Source: Isoptericola sediminis
Lineage (GTDB): Bacteria > Actinomycetota > Actinomycetes > Actinomycetales > Cellulomonadaceae
Assembly (NCBI RefSeq): GCF_013085345.1
Contig: NZ_JABFAJ010000024.1
Location: forward strand, 186,001 to 250,000
Reading direction: 5' to 3'
DNA length: 64,000 nucleotides
Part shown: positions 25,594 to 33,474 of the stretch, piece after piece
Position numbering within the stretch: position 1 is the first letter of the stretch
Layout of the letters: each line of letters starts with the position of its first letter
Made by a program: the position numbers and the translations under genes
Notes under the pieces: generated by a model
Told to the model about the DNA's origin: nothing
Databases searched by the model: none
What the model saw: only the letters and a program-made list of their open reading frames with translations

Positions 25594-27099
25594 TCAGTCG
25601 GTGGTGATGCCCCGGCCCTCGAGGAAGCCCACCAGCGTGCGCAGCCCCACACCGGTGCCGCCGGCCGGGGTGTAGCCGAAGGCGGCGGAGTCGTTGAACG
25701 ACGGGCCGGCGATGTCGAGATGGGCCCACGGCGTGTCCTCGACGAACGACCGCAGGAAGATGCCGGCCGAGAGCATGCCGCCCCAGCGCTCGCCCACGTT
25801 GGCGATGTCGGCGGTCTTGGACTTGAGGCCCTCGGCGAGCTCCTCGGGCAGCGGCATCGGCCAGAACTGCTCACCGACGGTGTCGGCGGCGACCTTGACC
25901 TCGTCGCGGACGTCGTCGGTGCCCATGACGCCGCCGACCCGCTTGCCGAGCGCCACCATCTGGGCGCCGGTCAGCGTGGCGATGTCGAGCACGACGTCGT
26001 GACCGTCCTCGACGGCCGAGACGAGGCCGTCGGCCATGACCAGGCGGCCCTCGGCGTCGGTGTTGAGCACCTCGACCGTCTTGCCGCCGCGGATCGTGAT
26101 GACGTCGCCGGGCCGCTGGGCGTTGCTGCCGGGCATGTTCTCGGCGAGGCACAGGTAGCCGGTCACGGCGACCGGGAGTCCGAGCCGGGCCGCGGCGAGC
26201 ACCGCGTGCAGCACGGTGGCCGCACCGGCCATGTCCGACTTCATCGCGTCCATGTTGGCGGCGGGCTTGATCGAGATGCCGCCGGTGTCGAACGTGATGC
26301 CCTTGCCCACGAGCGCGATGCGGGTGGCGGGCTTGGAGGGGGAGTAGGTGAGCTTGACCATCCGCGGGCCGCGGGAGGAGCCCTGGCCGACGCCGGTCAG
26401 GCCGCCGTAGCCGCCGGCGGCGAGCTGCTTGTCGTCCAGGACCGTGATCTTGACGCCCTTGACGCCGAGGTCCTTGACGGCGGCCTTGGCCGCGTCGACG
26501 AACGACGCCGGGTAGAGGTCGTTCGCGGGGGCGTTGACGAGGTCGCGCGTGCCGTGCACGGCGGCGGCCAGCACCTCGGCGCGGGCCGCCGCGGCCTTGG
26601 CGCGGGCCGAACGGGCGAACGGCGTCGCGACCTGCAGGGTGGTCACCGGGGCCAGCTTCGCCGACGCCTTGTCGTCGCGGTAGGTGGTGTACGCGTACGC
26701 CCCGAACAGCGCACCCTCGACGACGGCGCCGAGCTCCTCCTCGTCCACCGCCGGCAGGGCGACGACGGCCGACGTGGAGCCGGCCAGCGAGCGCACGGCC
26801 GCACCGGCAGCACTCCGGAGGGTCTCGCGGTCGAAGGTGCCGTCCGCGTCCCGCTCGCCGAGGCCGGTTAGGACCAGCACGTCCGCCGCGACGTCCTTGC
26901 CGGCGGGCACCGTGCGCACCTCCTGCCGGGCGCCGGTCACGCCGAGGCGCGGTGCGAGGGTCTCGAGCTGCTCGACCAGCGAGGCGGGCAGCTGGTCGGC
27001 CACGACGGCCACGCCGTCGGAGGTCGAGCAGGTGCCCACGACGAGCGCGTCGGCAGCGAGGGAGGTCGGATTCTTTCCGGTCAGAGTGAGGTCAGCCAC
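25594..27099 (-). CDS. pepA: Leucyl aminopeptidase (M17)
   Basis: A 501-residue M17 metallo-aminopeptidase. The C-terminal catalytic domain holds the metal and active-site segments: G-K-G-I-T-F-D-T-G-G-I-S-I-K with the catalytic Lys, K-S-D-M-A-G-A-A with metal ligands, and LNTDAEGRLVMAD with the catalytic Arg. It removes N-terminal residues from peptides in the cytoplasm. GTG 27099 is preferred over GTG 27105 because TAGCCT ends 7 nt before it, consistent with a leaderless mRNA. The divergent 27158 gene has a matching promoter, so two start sites lie about 50 bp apart. Confidence 0.92.
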   Translation of the reverse strand: MADLTLTGKNPTSLAADALVVGTCSTSDGVAVVADQLPASLVEQLETLAPRLGVTGARQEVRTVPAGKDVAADVLVLTGLGERDADGTFDRETLRSAAGAAVRSLAGSTSAVVALPAVDEEELGAVVEGALFGAYAYTTYRDDKASAKLAPVTTLQVATPFARSARAKAAAARAEVLAAAVHGTRDLVNAPANDLYPASFVDAAKAAVKDLGVKGVKITVLDDKQLAAGGYGGLTGVGQGSSRGPRMVKLTYSPSKPATRIALVGKGITFDTGGISIKPAANMDAMKSDMAGAATVLHAVLAAARLGLPVAVTGYLCLAENMPGSNAQRPGDVITIRGGKTVEVLNTDAEGRLVMADGLVSAVEDGHDVVLDIATLTGAQMVALGKRVGGVMGTDDVRDEVKVAADTVGEQFWPMPLPEELAEGLKSKTADIANVGERWGGMLSAGIFLRSFVEDTPWAHLDIAGPSFNDSAAFGYTPAGGTGVGLRTLVGFLEGRGITTD

Positions 27100-27106
27100 G
27101 CGCACC

Positions 27107-27112
27107 AGGCTA
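27107..27112 (-). promoter_or_regulatory. -10 hexamer, leaderless start of pepA
   Basis: TAGCCT on the minus strand ends 7 nt before GTG 27099. Confidence 0.5.
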
Positions 27113-27145
27113 ACCGGTCGCCCCCACCACCGGGTACGCGACGGG

Positions 27146-27151
27146 TAGTCT
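27146..27151 (+). promoter_or_regulatory. -10 hexamer, leaderless start of the 27158 operon
   Basis: TAGTCT ends 6 nt before GTG 27158. Confidence 0.5.
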
Positions 27152-27157
27152 GCCGAC

Positions 27158-27517
27158 GTGGTCCTTCCGCTCCTCGTCCTCGCCCTGGTGCTGTGCGGGC
27201 TGCTCGCCGGCTGGGCCGCCTGGTTCGTCGTGCGCGACCGGGCGGTCATCCTCAAGCAGCTCTTCGGTGCGGCCGCGGTCGAGGCGGTGCTCCTGGTCCA
27301 GGCCGTCGTGGCGGCGATCCAGCAGGCCGGCGGCCACGCGGTGGACGGGCCGCTGTTCTGGGGGTATCTGCTCACCGCCGCGATGCTGCTGCCGCTGGCC
27401 GCCCTGTGGGCCTTCGCCGAGCGGACCAAGTGGTCCTCGGTCGTGCTCTGCGTCGCCGCGCTGACCGTCGCGTTCCTGGAGTGGCGCCTCTGGGTGATCT
27501 GGGAGGCCGGCCTGTGA
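27158..27517 (+). CDS. Small membrane protein, four helices, unknown function
   Basis: A 119-residue, strongly hydrophobic protein with about four transmembrane helices (residues 2-22, 35-55, 68-87, 92-110) and few charged residues outside R-D-R at 26-28 and E-R-T-K in the last loop. I recognise no family. It starts a five-gene run ending with pyrD and a small protein; the stop overlaps the next start (GTGA). Confidence 0.7.
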   Translation: MVLPLLVLALVLCGLLAGWAAWFVVRDRAVILKQLFGAAAVEAVLLVQAVVAAIQQAGGHAVDGPLFWGYLLTAAMLLPLAALWAFAERTKWSSVVLCVAALTVAFLEWRLWVIWEAGL

Positions 27518-27963
27518 GCGACGAGCGGCCCACCACGAGCGGCGGCTTCGGCCGGTTGCTCGTGTCCGTGTACGGCATCCTCGCCCTGGCCGCGCTGGGC
27601 CGCTCGAGCTACCAGGTGCTGACCAAGCTCGCCGAGGCGCCCGCCGCCTATCTGCTGTCCCTGGTGGCCGCCGTGGTGTACGTCGTGGCCACCGTCGCGC
27701 TCGCGCTGGGCGGACGGGGGACGGGCTGGCGAGGTGTCGCCTGGGGCGCCGTCGTCGTCGAGGCGGCGGGTGTGCTGACCGTCGGTACGCTGTCTGTGAC
27801 CCACCCGGAGTACTTCGCCGAGGCGACCGTGTGGTCGGGCTTCGGTCAGGGCTACGGGTACGTCCCGCTCGTCCTGCCGTTCGTGGGTCTGTGGTGGCTC
27901 TGGCACACTCGCCCCGGACGCACCGCCCCGGAGTCCGCGCCGGTCCGACCGACGGAGGCCTGA
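27514..27963 (+). CDS. Membrane protein, four helices, unknown function
   Basis: A 149-residue membrane protein. A short cytoplasmic N-terminus leads to four hydrophobic helices (about 14-32, 42-62, 70-90, 108-130), with the conserved-looking S-Y-Q-V-L-T-K and H-P-E-Y-F-A-E-A-T-V-W-S-G-F-G-Q-G-Y segments between them. The tail is Pro-rich. Start GTG 27514 overlaps the upstream stop, and its own stop shares one base with the pyrD start. Function unknown; the tight arrangement suggests joint expression with pyrD. Confidence 0.75.
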   Translation: MSDERPTTSGGFGRLLVSVYGILALAALGRSSYQVLTKLAEAPAAYLLSLVAAVVYVVATVALALGGRGTGWRGVAWGAVVVEAAGVLTVGTLSVTHPEYFAEATVWSGFGQGYGYVPLVLPFVGLWWLWHTRPGRTAPESAPVRPTEA

Positions 27964-29042
27964 TGACGCCGTACACCCTGCTGTTCCAGACCGTCCTGCG
28001 GCGGATGGACCCCGAGCGTGCGCACGACCGCGCCTTCCGCGCGATCGAGGTCGCCGGCAAGGTGCCGCTGCTGCGCGACGTCGTGCAGGGCGCCCTGGCC
28101 CCCTACCTCGGTCGCGGCATCGGCGGTCCCGGCAGCGTGGAGGTGCTCGGCCGGACCGTGCCGGCACCCTTCGGCCTGGCCGGCGGGTTCGACAAGAACG
28201 CGCGGGCCGTGCGCGGGCTGACCATGCTGGGCTTCGGGTTCGTCGAGGTCGGCACCGTCACCCCGCGCCCGCAGCCGGGCAACGAGCGGCCGCGCATGTG
28301 GCGCGAGCTCGACGTGCGCGGCGTGCGCAACCGGATGGGGTTCAACAACGACGGCGCCGTGGAGATGGCCGAGCGGCTGCGGGCGCTCCGCTCCACCCGG
28401 GCGGGTCGCGCCGTCATCGTCGGGGTGAACATCGGCAAGAACAAGTCCACCCCCGCCGCGGACGCGGCCGGTGACTACGCGCGGTGCGCGCGGATGCTCG
28501 CCGAGCACGCCGACTACCTCGTCGTCAACGTCTCCTCGCCCAACACGCCGGGGCTGCGCGACCTGCAGACGGCCGACGAGCTGCGCCCGATCCTGACCGC
28601 CGTCCGTGCCGCGGCGGACGAGGCGACGGCGCTCGCCCGCGTCGGCCGGACCCCGCTGCTGGTCAAGATCGCCCCGGACCTGTCCGACGAGGACGTCGAC
28701 GCCGTGGCCGACCTCGTCACCGAGCTCGGCCTGGACGGCGTCGTCGCCGTCAACACCACCGTCGGCCACGACCGCGGACCCGGCGGGCTGTCCGGCCCGC
28801 CGCTGCTCGCACGCGGGCTGGAGGTCGTGCGCCGGCTGCGCGGACGGCTCGGACCCGACCCGGTGGTGATCGGCGTCGGGGGTGTCACGGACGCCGACGA
28901 CGTGCGTGCCTACCTGCGCGCCGGCGCCGACCTGGTCCAGGGCTACACCTCGTTCGTCTACCGCGGGCCCTTCTGGCCGTCCAGGATCAACCGCGCCCTG
29001 ACGCGGTCCCCGGGGTCGTCCAGCGCCGGGACGATGGCATGA
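27963..29042 (+). CDS. pyrD: Dihydroorotate dehydrogenase (quinone), class 2
   Basis: A 359-residue class 2 enzyme. N-terminal helices typical of membrane-associated PyrD (P-Y-T-L-L-F-Q-T-V-L-R-R-M-D-P-E-R-A-H) precede a barrel with G-F-D-K-N-A, V-G-T-V-T-P-R-P-Q-P-G-N, N-R-M-G-F-N-N-D-G and V-N-V-S-S-P-N-T-P-G-L-R, in which a serine replaces the cysteine of class 1 enzymes. It oxidises dihydroorotate with FMN and passes electrons to quinone in pyrimidine synthesis. ATG 27963 follows the upstream stop directly (TGATG). Confidence 0.95.
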   Translation: MTPYTLLFQTVLRRMDPERAHDRAFRAIEVAGKVPLLRDVVQGALAPYLGRGIGGPGSVEVLGRTVPAPFGLAGGFDKNARAVRGLTMLGFGFVEVGTVTPRPQPGNERPRMWRELDVRGVRNRMGFNNDGAVEMAERLRALRSTRAGRAVIVGVNIGKNKSTPAADAAGDYARCARMLAEHADYLVVNVSSPNTPGLRDLQTADELRPILTAVRAAADEATALARVGRTPLLVKIAPDLSDEDVDAVADLVTELGLDGVVAVNTTVGHDRGPGGLSGPPLLARGLEVVRRLRGRLGPDPVVIGVGGVTDADDVRAYLRAGADLVQGYTSFVYRGPFWPSRINRALTRSPGSSSAGTMA

Positions 29043-29248
29043 TCCGGCCCCGTTGGGAGTGGGCCCTCGACGACGACACCGGTGCGCCGCTGACGGCGCC
29101 GCTCAGCCCCGCGTTCACGACGCAGTACGACGCCGAGGAATGGCTCGGCGAGCACTGGCGCACGCTGGCCGAGACCGGTGCCGCCCGGGCGCGGCTGCTG
29201 CACGACGGGGCGCAGGCCACGCCGACCGTCGAGCTGCGCAAGCCCTGA
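29039..29248 (+). CDS. Small conserved protein downstream of pyrD
   Basis: A 69-residue soluble protein, MIRPRWEWALDDDTG at the start and A-T-P-T-V-E-L-R-K-P at the end, with a W-L-G-E-H-W-R motif in the middle. Its ATG overlaps the pyrD stop (ATGA). I do not recognise the family; similar small acidic proteins occur after pyrD in related genomes as far as I recall. No function is assigned. Confidence 0.7.
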   Translation: MIRPRWEWALDDDTGAPLTAPLSPAFTTQYDAEEWLGEHWRTLAETGAARARLLHDGAQATPTVELRKP

Positions 29249-29284
29249 GGTCCCTCGGCGCGGCGGCGTCGCCGGCGCGGCTCC

Positions 29285-30736
29285 TCACCCGCCGACCCGG
29301 GCCCACGCCCGTCGCAGGCGGTCGACGACCTCCTCGTACTCCCCGACCGGCCGCGTGAAGGTCAGGCGCACCCGGTCCTGTCCCGACCCGTCGGGTGTGA
29401 ACAGGGGCCCCGGGGCCAGGCGGAGGTCCTCGGCGACGGACGCGGCGGCCACCGCCCGCCCGAGGGGGCGGCCCAGCCCGACCCACAGGCACAGCCCGCC
29501 GTCCGGGCGGGGCACGTCCCACGCCGGCAGCCGTTCGTGGAGCAGGTCGACGAGGTCGTCGCGCCGGGCGCGCAGGTCCGCGACCCGCTCGGGAAGGATC
29601 CGGTCGCGGCGTTCCAGCAGGTCGGTCACGGCCAGCTGCTCGAGCACCGGGGTGGCCACGTCGAGGACCTGGCGGGTGTGCGCGAGCCGGCGCACGAGCT
29701 GGGGGTCGGCCCGCACCCAGCCCACGCGCAGGCCGCCCCAGAACGACTTCGAGGCCGACCCCACCGCGACGAGACGTGGGTCGGTCCCGTCCCCGACGAA
29801 CGGGGCGGGCACACCGGCCCCCGTGAGGTCGACGTCGGTCAGCGTCTCGTCCCCGACGACGGTGACGTCGTGGCGGGCGGCGAGCTCCGCGACCGCGTCG
29901 CGCTCGTCGCGGGTCATCGTGCGCCCGGTCGGGTTGTGGAAGTCCGGCACCAGGTAGACGAACCGTGCGCCCGTGCGCCGGACGACGGACTCCATCGCCT
30001 CGACGTCCCCGACCGGGACCCCGACGACGCGGGCGCCGGCCCGGCGCAGCGCACCCAGCGCGTGGACGTAGGTCGGCGACTCGACGACGACGTGCTCGGT
30101 CCGGGCCACGAGCGTGGTCGTCAGCAGCGCGATCGCCTGCTGGGCTCCTGTCGTGACCAGGATCTGGTCCGGGTCGGTTGGGGCCCCGCGGGCGGTGTAC
30201 CGCGCGGCGACGGCGGCACGCAGGGGTTCCACCCCGAGGTGGGCGTAGCCCCCGCCGTCCAGGTAGCCGGGCAGCATCTCCAGCGCCCGGGTGTAGGCGC
30301 CGTGCAGAGCACGGGAGGCGGACGGCGTCGCCTGCGACATGTCGATCGTGCGGTCGGAGGCGGGGCGTGCGGGGTCGGCCGACGGCGCGTCACCGGCCGG
30401 GGGCGGTGTCCCGACGGGGCGTCCGGTGTCGCGCGGCAGCACGGCGACCGTGCCGGAGCCCACGCGGCTCGCGGCGAAGCCGAGGTCCCGCAGCCGGGCG
30501 TAGGCGGCCGACGTCGTCGCCCGGGACACGCCCAGCGCGCGGGCCAGCTCGCGCTCGCTCGGCAGCCGGGTCAGGACGGGGAGCGCCCCCGCGAGGACGG
30601 CCGCGCGCAGCGCGTCGGCGAGCGCCTGGTAGGCGGGGCCGGTCGTGTGCCAGGTCCCGAGGAGCCGGACGGTGCCCTGCGCCGTCAGGGAGCGCACCGC
30701 CCCGGTGGCCGGTGGTCCGGGCGTGGTGGTGGTCAC
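29285..30736 (-). CDS. MocR-type regulator (GntR wHTH plus aminotransferase domain)
   Basis: A 483-residue fusion. The N-terminal GntR winged helix spans about 25-100 (L-P-S-E-R-E-L-A-R-A-L-G-V-S-R-A-T-T-S). The class I aminotransferase-like domain follows, with the PLP lysine in V-G-S-A-S-K-S-F-W-G-G-L-R-V-G-W. MocR regulators bind PLP or an amino-acid adduct and control a divergent gene, here the YczE-type membrane protein at 30797, with an inverted repeat between them. PdxR and GabR belong to this family, but the pdxST or gab genes are not in the window, so the ligand stays open. Start GTG 30736. Confidence 0.9.
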   Translation of the reverse strand: MTTTTPGPPATGAVRSLTAQGTVRLLGTWHTTGPAYQALADALRAAVLAGALPVLTRLPSERELARALGVSRATTSAAYARLRDLGFAASRVGSGTVAVLPRDTGRPVGTPPPAGDAPSADPARPASDRTIDMSQATPSASRALHGAYTRALEMLPGYLDGGGYAHLGVEPLRAAVAARYTARGAPTDPDQILVTTGAQQAIALLTTTLVARTEHVVVESPTYVHALGALRRAGARVVGVPVGDVEAMESVVRRTGARFVYLVPDFHNPTGRTMTRDERDAVAELAARHDVTVVGDETLTDVDLTGAGVPAPFVGDGTDPRLVAVGSASKSFWGGLRVGWVRADPQLVRRLAHTRQVLDVATPVLEQLAVTDLLERRDRILPERVADLRARRDDLVDLLHERLPAWDVPRPDGGLCLWVGLGRPLGRAVAAASVAEDLRLAPGPLFTPDGSGQDRVRLTFTRPVGEYEEVVDRLRRAWARVGG

Positions 30737-30752
30737 CGGTCCACTCTTGCGC

Positions 30753-30779
30753 GATTGGCTATGGAAGTCCAGGCCAATC
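30753..30779. promoter_or_regulatory. Putative MocR operator
   Basis: GATTGGC-N13-GCCAATC is an inverted repeat with a nested TGGA-N2-TCCA in the 60-bp gap between mocR and yczE. The length and position suit binding by a MocR dimer. Confidence 0.5.
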
Positions 30780-30796
30780 ATGGCGAGGGTGAGGCC

Positions 30797-31642
30797 ATGA
30801 CTCTCGCACCTCCGCAGCCGACGCCACGCCAGGGACGCCCGGTCGGCCGTCGTCCCGCACACCGCGTGACCGACCGCCGGTCCCCGGGGCCGCGCACCCC
30901 GGAGATGGGGGTGACGCGCCGCGCGGTCCAGCTCCTGCTCGGCCTGGCCGGCTATGCGGCCTCGATGGCCATGGTGGTGCAGGCCGGCCAGGGCGCGATG
31001 CCCTGGGACGTCCTGCACCAGGGCGTCGTCCGCGCCACGGGCTGGTCGTTCGGCGTCGCCGTGCTGGTGGCCTCGGTCCTCGTGCTCGCCGCCTGGGTGC
31101 CGCTGCGCCAGCGGCCCGGGATCGGGACCGTGGCGAACGTCGTCGTCATCTCCGCGCTCATCGGGCCGGCCCTGGTCGTCGTCGACCGGCTCGCGCCCGA
31201 GCCCGGACGGACGGCGCAGGTGCTGCTGGTGGTGGGCGGCATTGTGCTCAACGGCGTCGCGACCGCCGCCTACGTGGGCGTCCGCCTCGGGCCGGGACCC
31301 CGGGACGGGCTGCTGACCGGTCTGGTGGCCCGCACCGGCTGGTCCGTCCGGGCGGTCAAGACGGGGATCGAGGTCACCGTCGTCGCGGTCGGCGTGCTGC
31401 TCGGCGGCACGTTCGGCTGGGCGACGATCGCCTACGCCCTCGGGGTCGGCCCCGTGGTCCAGGCGGCCGCGCGGTGGCGCCCGCTCGTGCCCGCGGGGCT
31501 GACCACGTCGGCACCGCCGCGGGCCCGCGGGAGTCGGCCGGCACCCGAGCCCGTCCTGCCCGCGGCGCACCCGGACCAGGTGCGCCGTCGGGCCGCCCGG
31601 ATCGCGCGGGCCCTGGCGTCGTTCGGCGACCAGCACCGCTGA
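30797..31642 (+). CDS. YczE/YyaS/YitT-family membrane protein
   Basis: A 281-residue membrane protein. A basic, Pro-rich N-terminus (about 1-45) is followed by five or six transmembrane helices with G-Q-G-A-M-P-W-D-V-L-H-Q-G and G-x-P-R-D-G-L-L-T-G-L, both typical of YczE proteins. The C-terminal 50 residues are cytoplasmic and basic. YczE proteins are often encoded divergently from a MocR regulator, as here. Transport substrate unknown. GAGGGTGAGG before ATG 30797 serves as ribosome binding site. Confidence 0.85.
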   Translation: MTLAPPQPTPRQGRPVGRRPAHRVTDRRSPGPRTPEMGVTRRAVQLLLGLAGYAASMAMVVQAGQGAMPWDVLHQGVVRATGWSFGVAVLVASVLVLAAWVPLRQRPGIGTVANVVVISALIGPALVVVDRLAPEPGRTAQVLLVVGGIVLNGVATAAYVGVRLGPGPRDGLLTGLVARTGWSVRAVKTGIEVTVVAVGVLLGGTFGWATIAYALGVGPVVQAAARWRPLVPAGLTTSAPPRARGSRPAPEPVLPAAHPDQVRRRAARIARALASFGDQHR

Positions 31643-31675
31643 CCGCCGCGGTCGGTCCCGGACGCACGTCAGGCC

Positions 31676-31700
31676 CTGCCCCGCCGAGATGGCGGGGCAG
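31676..31700. terminator. Hairpin between yczE and aldo/keto reductase
   Basis: A 10-bp perfect stem (31676-31685 with 31691-31700) and a 5-nt loop lie between convergent genes. Confidence 0.7.
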
Positions 31701-31721
31701 AGCCCGACGGGGCGAGGGGCC

Positions 31722-32735
31722 TCAGACGACGCGCGTCGTCGGTGCACCCTCGAGGGTCTTGGCCGGGTCGCGCTCGACCACGTCACCCAGCGCGTCGTCG
31801 ATCCGTGTCATGAGCTCGGCGGGGATCTCCACGCCGGAGGCCTTGACGTTCTCGGCGACCTGCTCGGGGCGCGACGCGCCCACGATCGCGGCGGCGACGT
31901 TGTCGTTCTGCAGCACCCAGGCCACGGCGAGCTGGGCCATGGTCAGGTTCAGCTCGTCGGCGACCGGCTTGAGCTGCTGCACCCGCTCGAGGACGTCGTC
32001 GTTCATGAACCGCTGGATCATCTTCGCCCCGCCCTTGTCGTCCGTGGCGCGGGACCCGGACGGCAGCGGCTGGCCGGGGACGTACTTGCCGGTCAGCACG
32101 CCCTGGGCGATGGGGGACCAGACGATCTGGGACAGACCGTTCTCGCGCGAGGCCGGGACGACCTCGTCCTCGATGACCCGCCACAGCATCGAGTACTGCG
32201 GCTGAGAGCTGATGAGCTGGAAACCGAGGTCCTTCGCCATCGCGGCGCCGGCACGGATCTGGTCCGCCGACCACTCCGAGACGCCGATGTAGAGCGCCTT
32301 GCCCTGGCGCACGATGTCGGCGAACGCCTGCATCGTCTCCTCGAGCGGCGTCTCGGTGTCGTAGCGGTGCGCCTGGTAGAGGTCGACGTAGTCGGTGCCC
32401 AGACGCTTCAGGGAACCGTTGATCGACTCCATGACGTGCTTGCGCGACAGGCCGGTGTCGTTCGGACCGCCGGGCCCCGTGGGCCAGTAGACCTTCGTGA
32501 AGATCTCCAGGCTCTCGCGGCGCTGCCCTTTGAGGGCGTCGCCGAGGACCTGCTCCGCCTTGGTGTTGGCGTAGACGTCGGCGGTGTCGAAGGAGGTGAT
32601 GCCCGCGTCCAGGGCGGCGTGCACGCACTGCGTGGCGACGTCGTTCTCGACCTGGGAGCCGTGGGTGAGCCAGTTGCCGTAGGTGATCTCGGAGATCTTG
32701 AGACCACTGTTGCCGAGGTAGCGGTAGGTGACCAT
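31722..32735 (-). CDS. Aldo/keto reductase (voltage-gated K+ channel beta-subunit-like)
   Basis: A 337-residue AKR. The catalytic tetrad is visible: D-T-A-D-V-Y-A (Asp/Tyr), K-V-Y-W (Lys) and Y-Q-A-H-R-Y (His). The C-terminal NADPH-binding region contains I-V-G-A-S-R-P-E-Q-V. Sequence style (M-x-Y-R-Y-L-G-N-S-G-L-K-I-S-E-I-T-Y-G) matches the Kv-beta/YghZ branch that reduces aldehydes. TAGGGT 6 nt before ATG 32735 suggests a leaderless mRNA. Physiological substrate not predictable. Confidence 0.9.
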   Translation of the reverse strand: MVTYRYLGNSGLKISEITYGNWLTHGSQVENDVATQCVHAALDAGITSFDTADVYANTKAEQVLGDALKGQRRESLEIFTKVYWPTGPGGPNDTGLSRKHVMESINGSLKRLGTDYVDLYQAHRYDTETPLEETMQAFADIVRQGKALYIGVSEWSADQIRAGAAMAKDLGFQLISSQPQYSMLWRVIEDEVVPASRENGLSQIVWSPIAQGVLTGKYVPGQPLPSGSRATDDKGGAKMIQRFMNDDVLERVQQLKPVADELNLTMAQLAVAWVLQNDNVAAAIVGASRPEQVAENVKASGVEIPAELMTRIDDALGDVVERDPAKTLEGAPTTRVV

Positions 32736-32741
32736 CCGGCC

Positions 32742-32747
32742 ACCCTA
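32742..32747 (-). promoter_or_regulatory. -10 hexamer, leaderless start of aldo/keto reductase
   Basis: TAGGGT on the minus strand ends 6 nt before ATG 32735. It lies just past the DUF3043 stop codon. Confidence 0.5.
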
Positions 32748-32752
32748 GGCGC

Positions 32753-33418
32753 TCACTCCGGCCAGTGCCCGTGCTTCTTGTGCATCGGCTTCGGCAGCCG
32801 GGAGCGACGGATCTGCAGCGCCCGCATCGCGGCGTACATCATCGTGCCGCGCGGGACGTAGTACTCCTTCTTGCCGTCCACGCCCAGCGTGCCGAACTTG
32901 TCGCGCAGCCGGCGCTTGAGGCGCTGCCACATGACGACGACGTCGATGAGCGTGATGAACACGACCGCGTACAGGGCCAGCAGCACGAGGGACGCCATGG
33001 TCGGGTTCTGGATGAAGAGCAGGTTCAGGAAGATGAACACGAACGCGACCGGCAGGAAGAACTCGCCGACGTTCCAGCGGGCGTCGACGTAGTCCCGTAC
33101 GTAGCGGCGCACGGGGCCCTTGTCCCGGGCCGGCATGAACCGCTCGTCACCGGTCTGCATCGCCTGGTACTCGCGGTTGCGCTCCGTGCGCGCCTTCTCC
33201 CGGTTCGCCTTGCGCGCGGCCTTGCGGTCGTTCGGGACCAGCGGGCGCTTGTTCTTCGCCTGCGACTCGCTGCGCTTCGGCGTGGGGCGTCCCTTGGAGC
33301 CCGGGCGCGACGGCGAGTCGGAGCTGTCGGCGGCGGAGGACGTCCCCGCGACGTCGGCGGAGGAGGCGGACGGCCCCGTGGCAGGGGAATCGGCGAGATC
33401 ACGCTTGCGGGAGAACAC
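32753..33418 (-). CDS. DUF3043 membrane protein
   Basis: A 221-residue protein. A Ser/Pro-rich, then Lys/Arg-rich N-terminus (about 1-95) leads to the conserved F-M-P-A-R-D-K-G-P-V-R-R-Y-V-R-D-Y-V-D-A-R-W-N-V-G-E-F, two transmembrane helices (about 128-147 and 153-175), and a basic C-terminal tail. This matches actinobacterial DUF3043, function unknown. GTG 33418 is supported by CTGGAGGC upstream. The next gene on the strand is the aldo/keto reductase, 17 nt away, but that one seems to have its own promoter. Confidence 0.85.
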   Translation of the reverse strand: MFSRKRDLADSPATGPSASSADVAGTSSAADSSDSPSRPGSKGRPTPKRSESQAKNKRPLVPNDRKAARKANREKARTERNREYQAMQTGDERFMPARDKGPVRRYVRDYVDARWNVGEFFLPVAFVFIFLNLLFIQNPTMASLVLLALYAVVFITLIDVVVMWQRLKRRLRDKFGTLGVDGKKEYYVPRGTMMYAAMRALQIRRSRLPKPMHKKHGHWPE

Positions 33419-33462
33419 GCCTCCAGGGTAGTTGAGACACGGGGTGCCTTCGAACACCCCGT

Positions 33463-33468
33463 TACCGT
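33463..33468 (+). promoter_or_regulatory. -10 hexamer, leaderless start of dipeptidase
   Basis: TACCGT ends 6 nt before ATG 33475. Confidence 0.5.
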
Positions 33469-33474
33469 GGGCGC

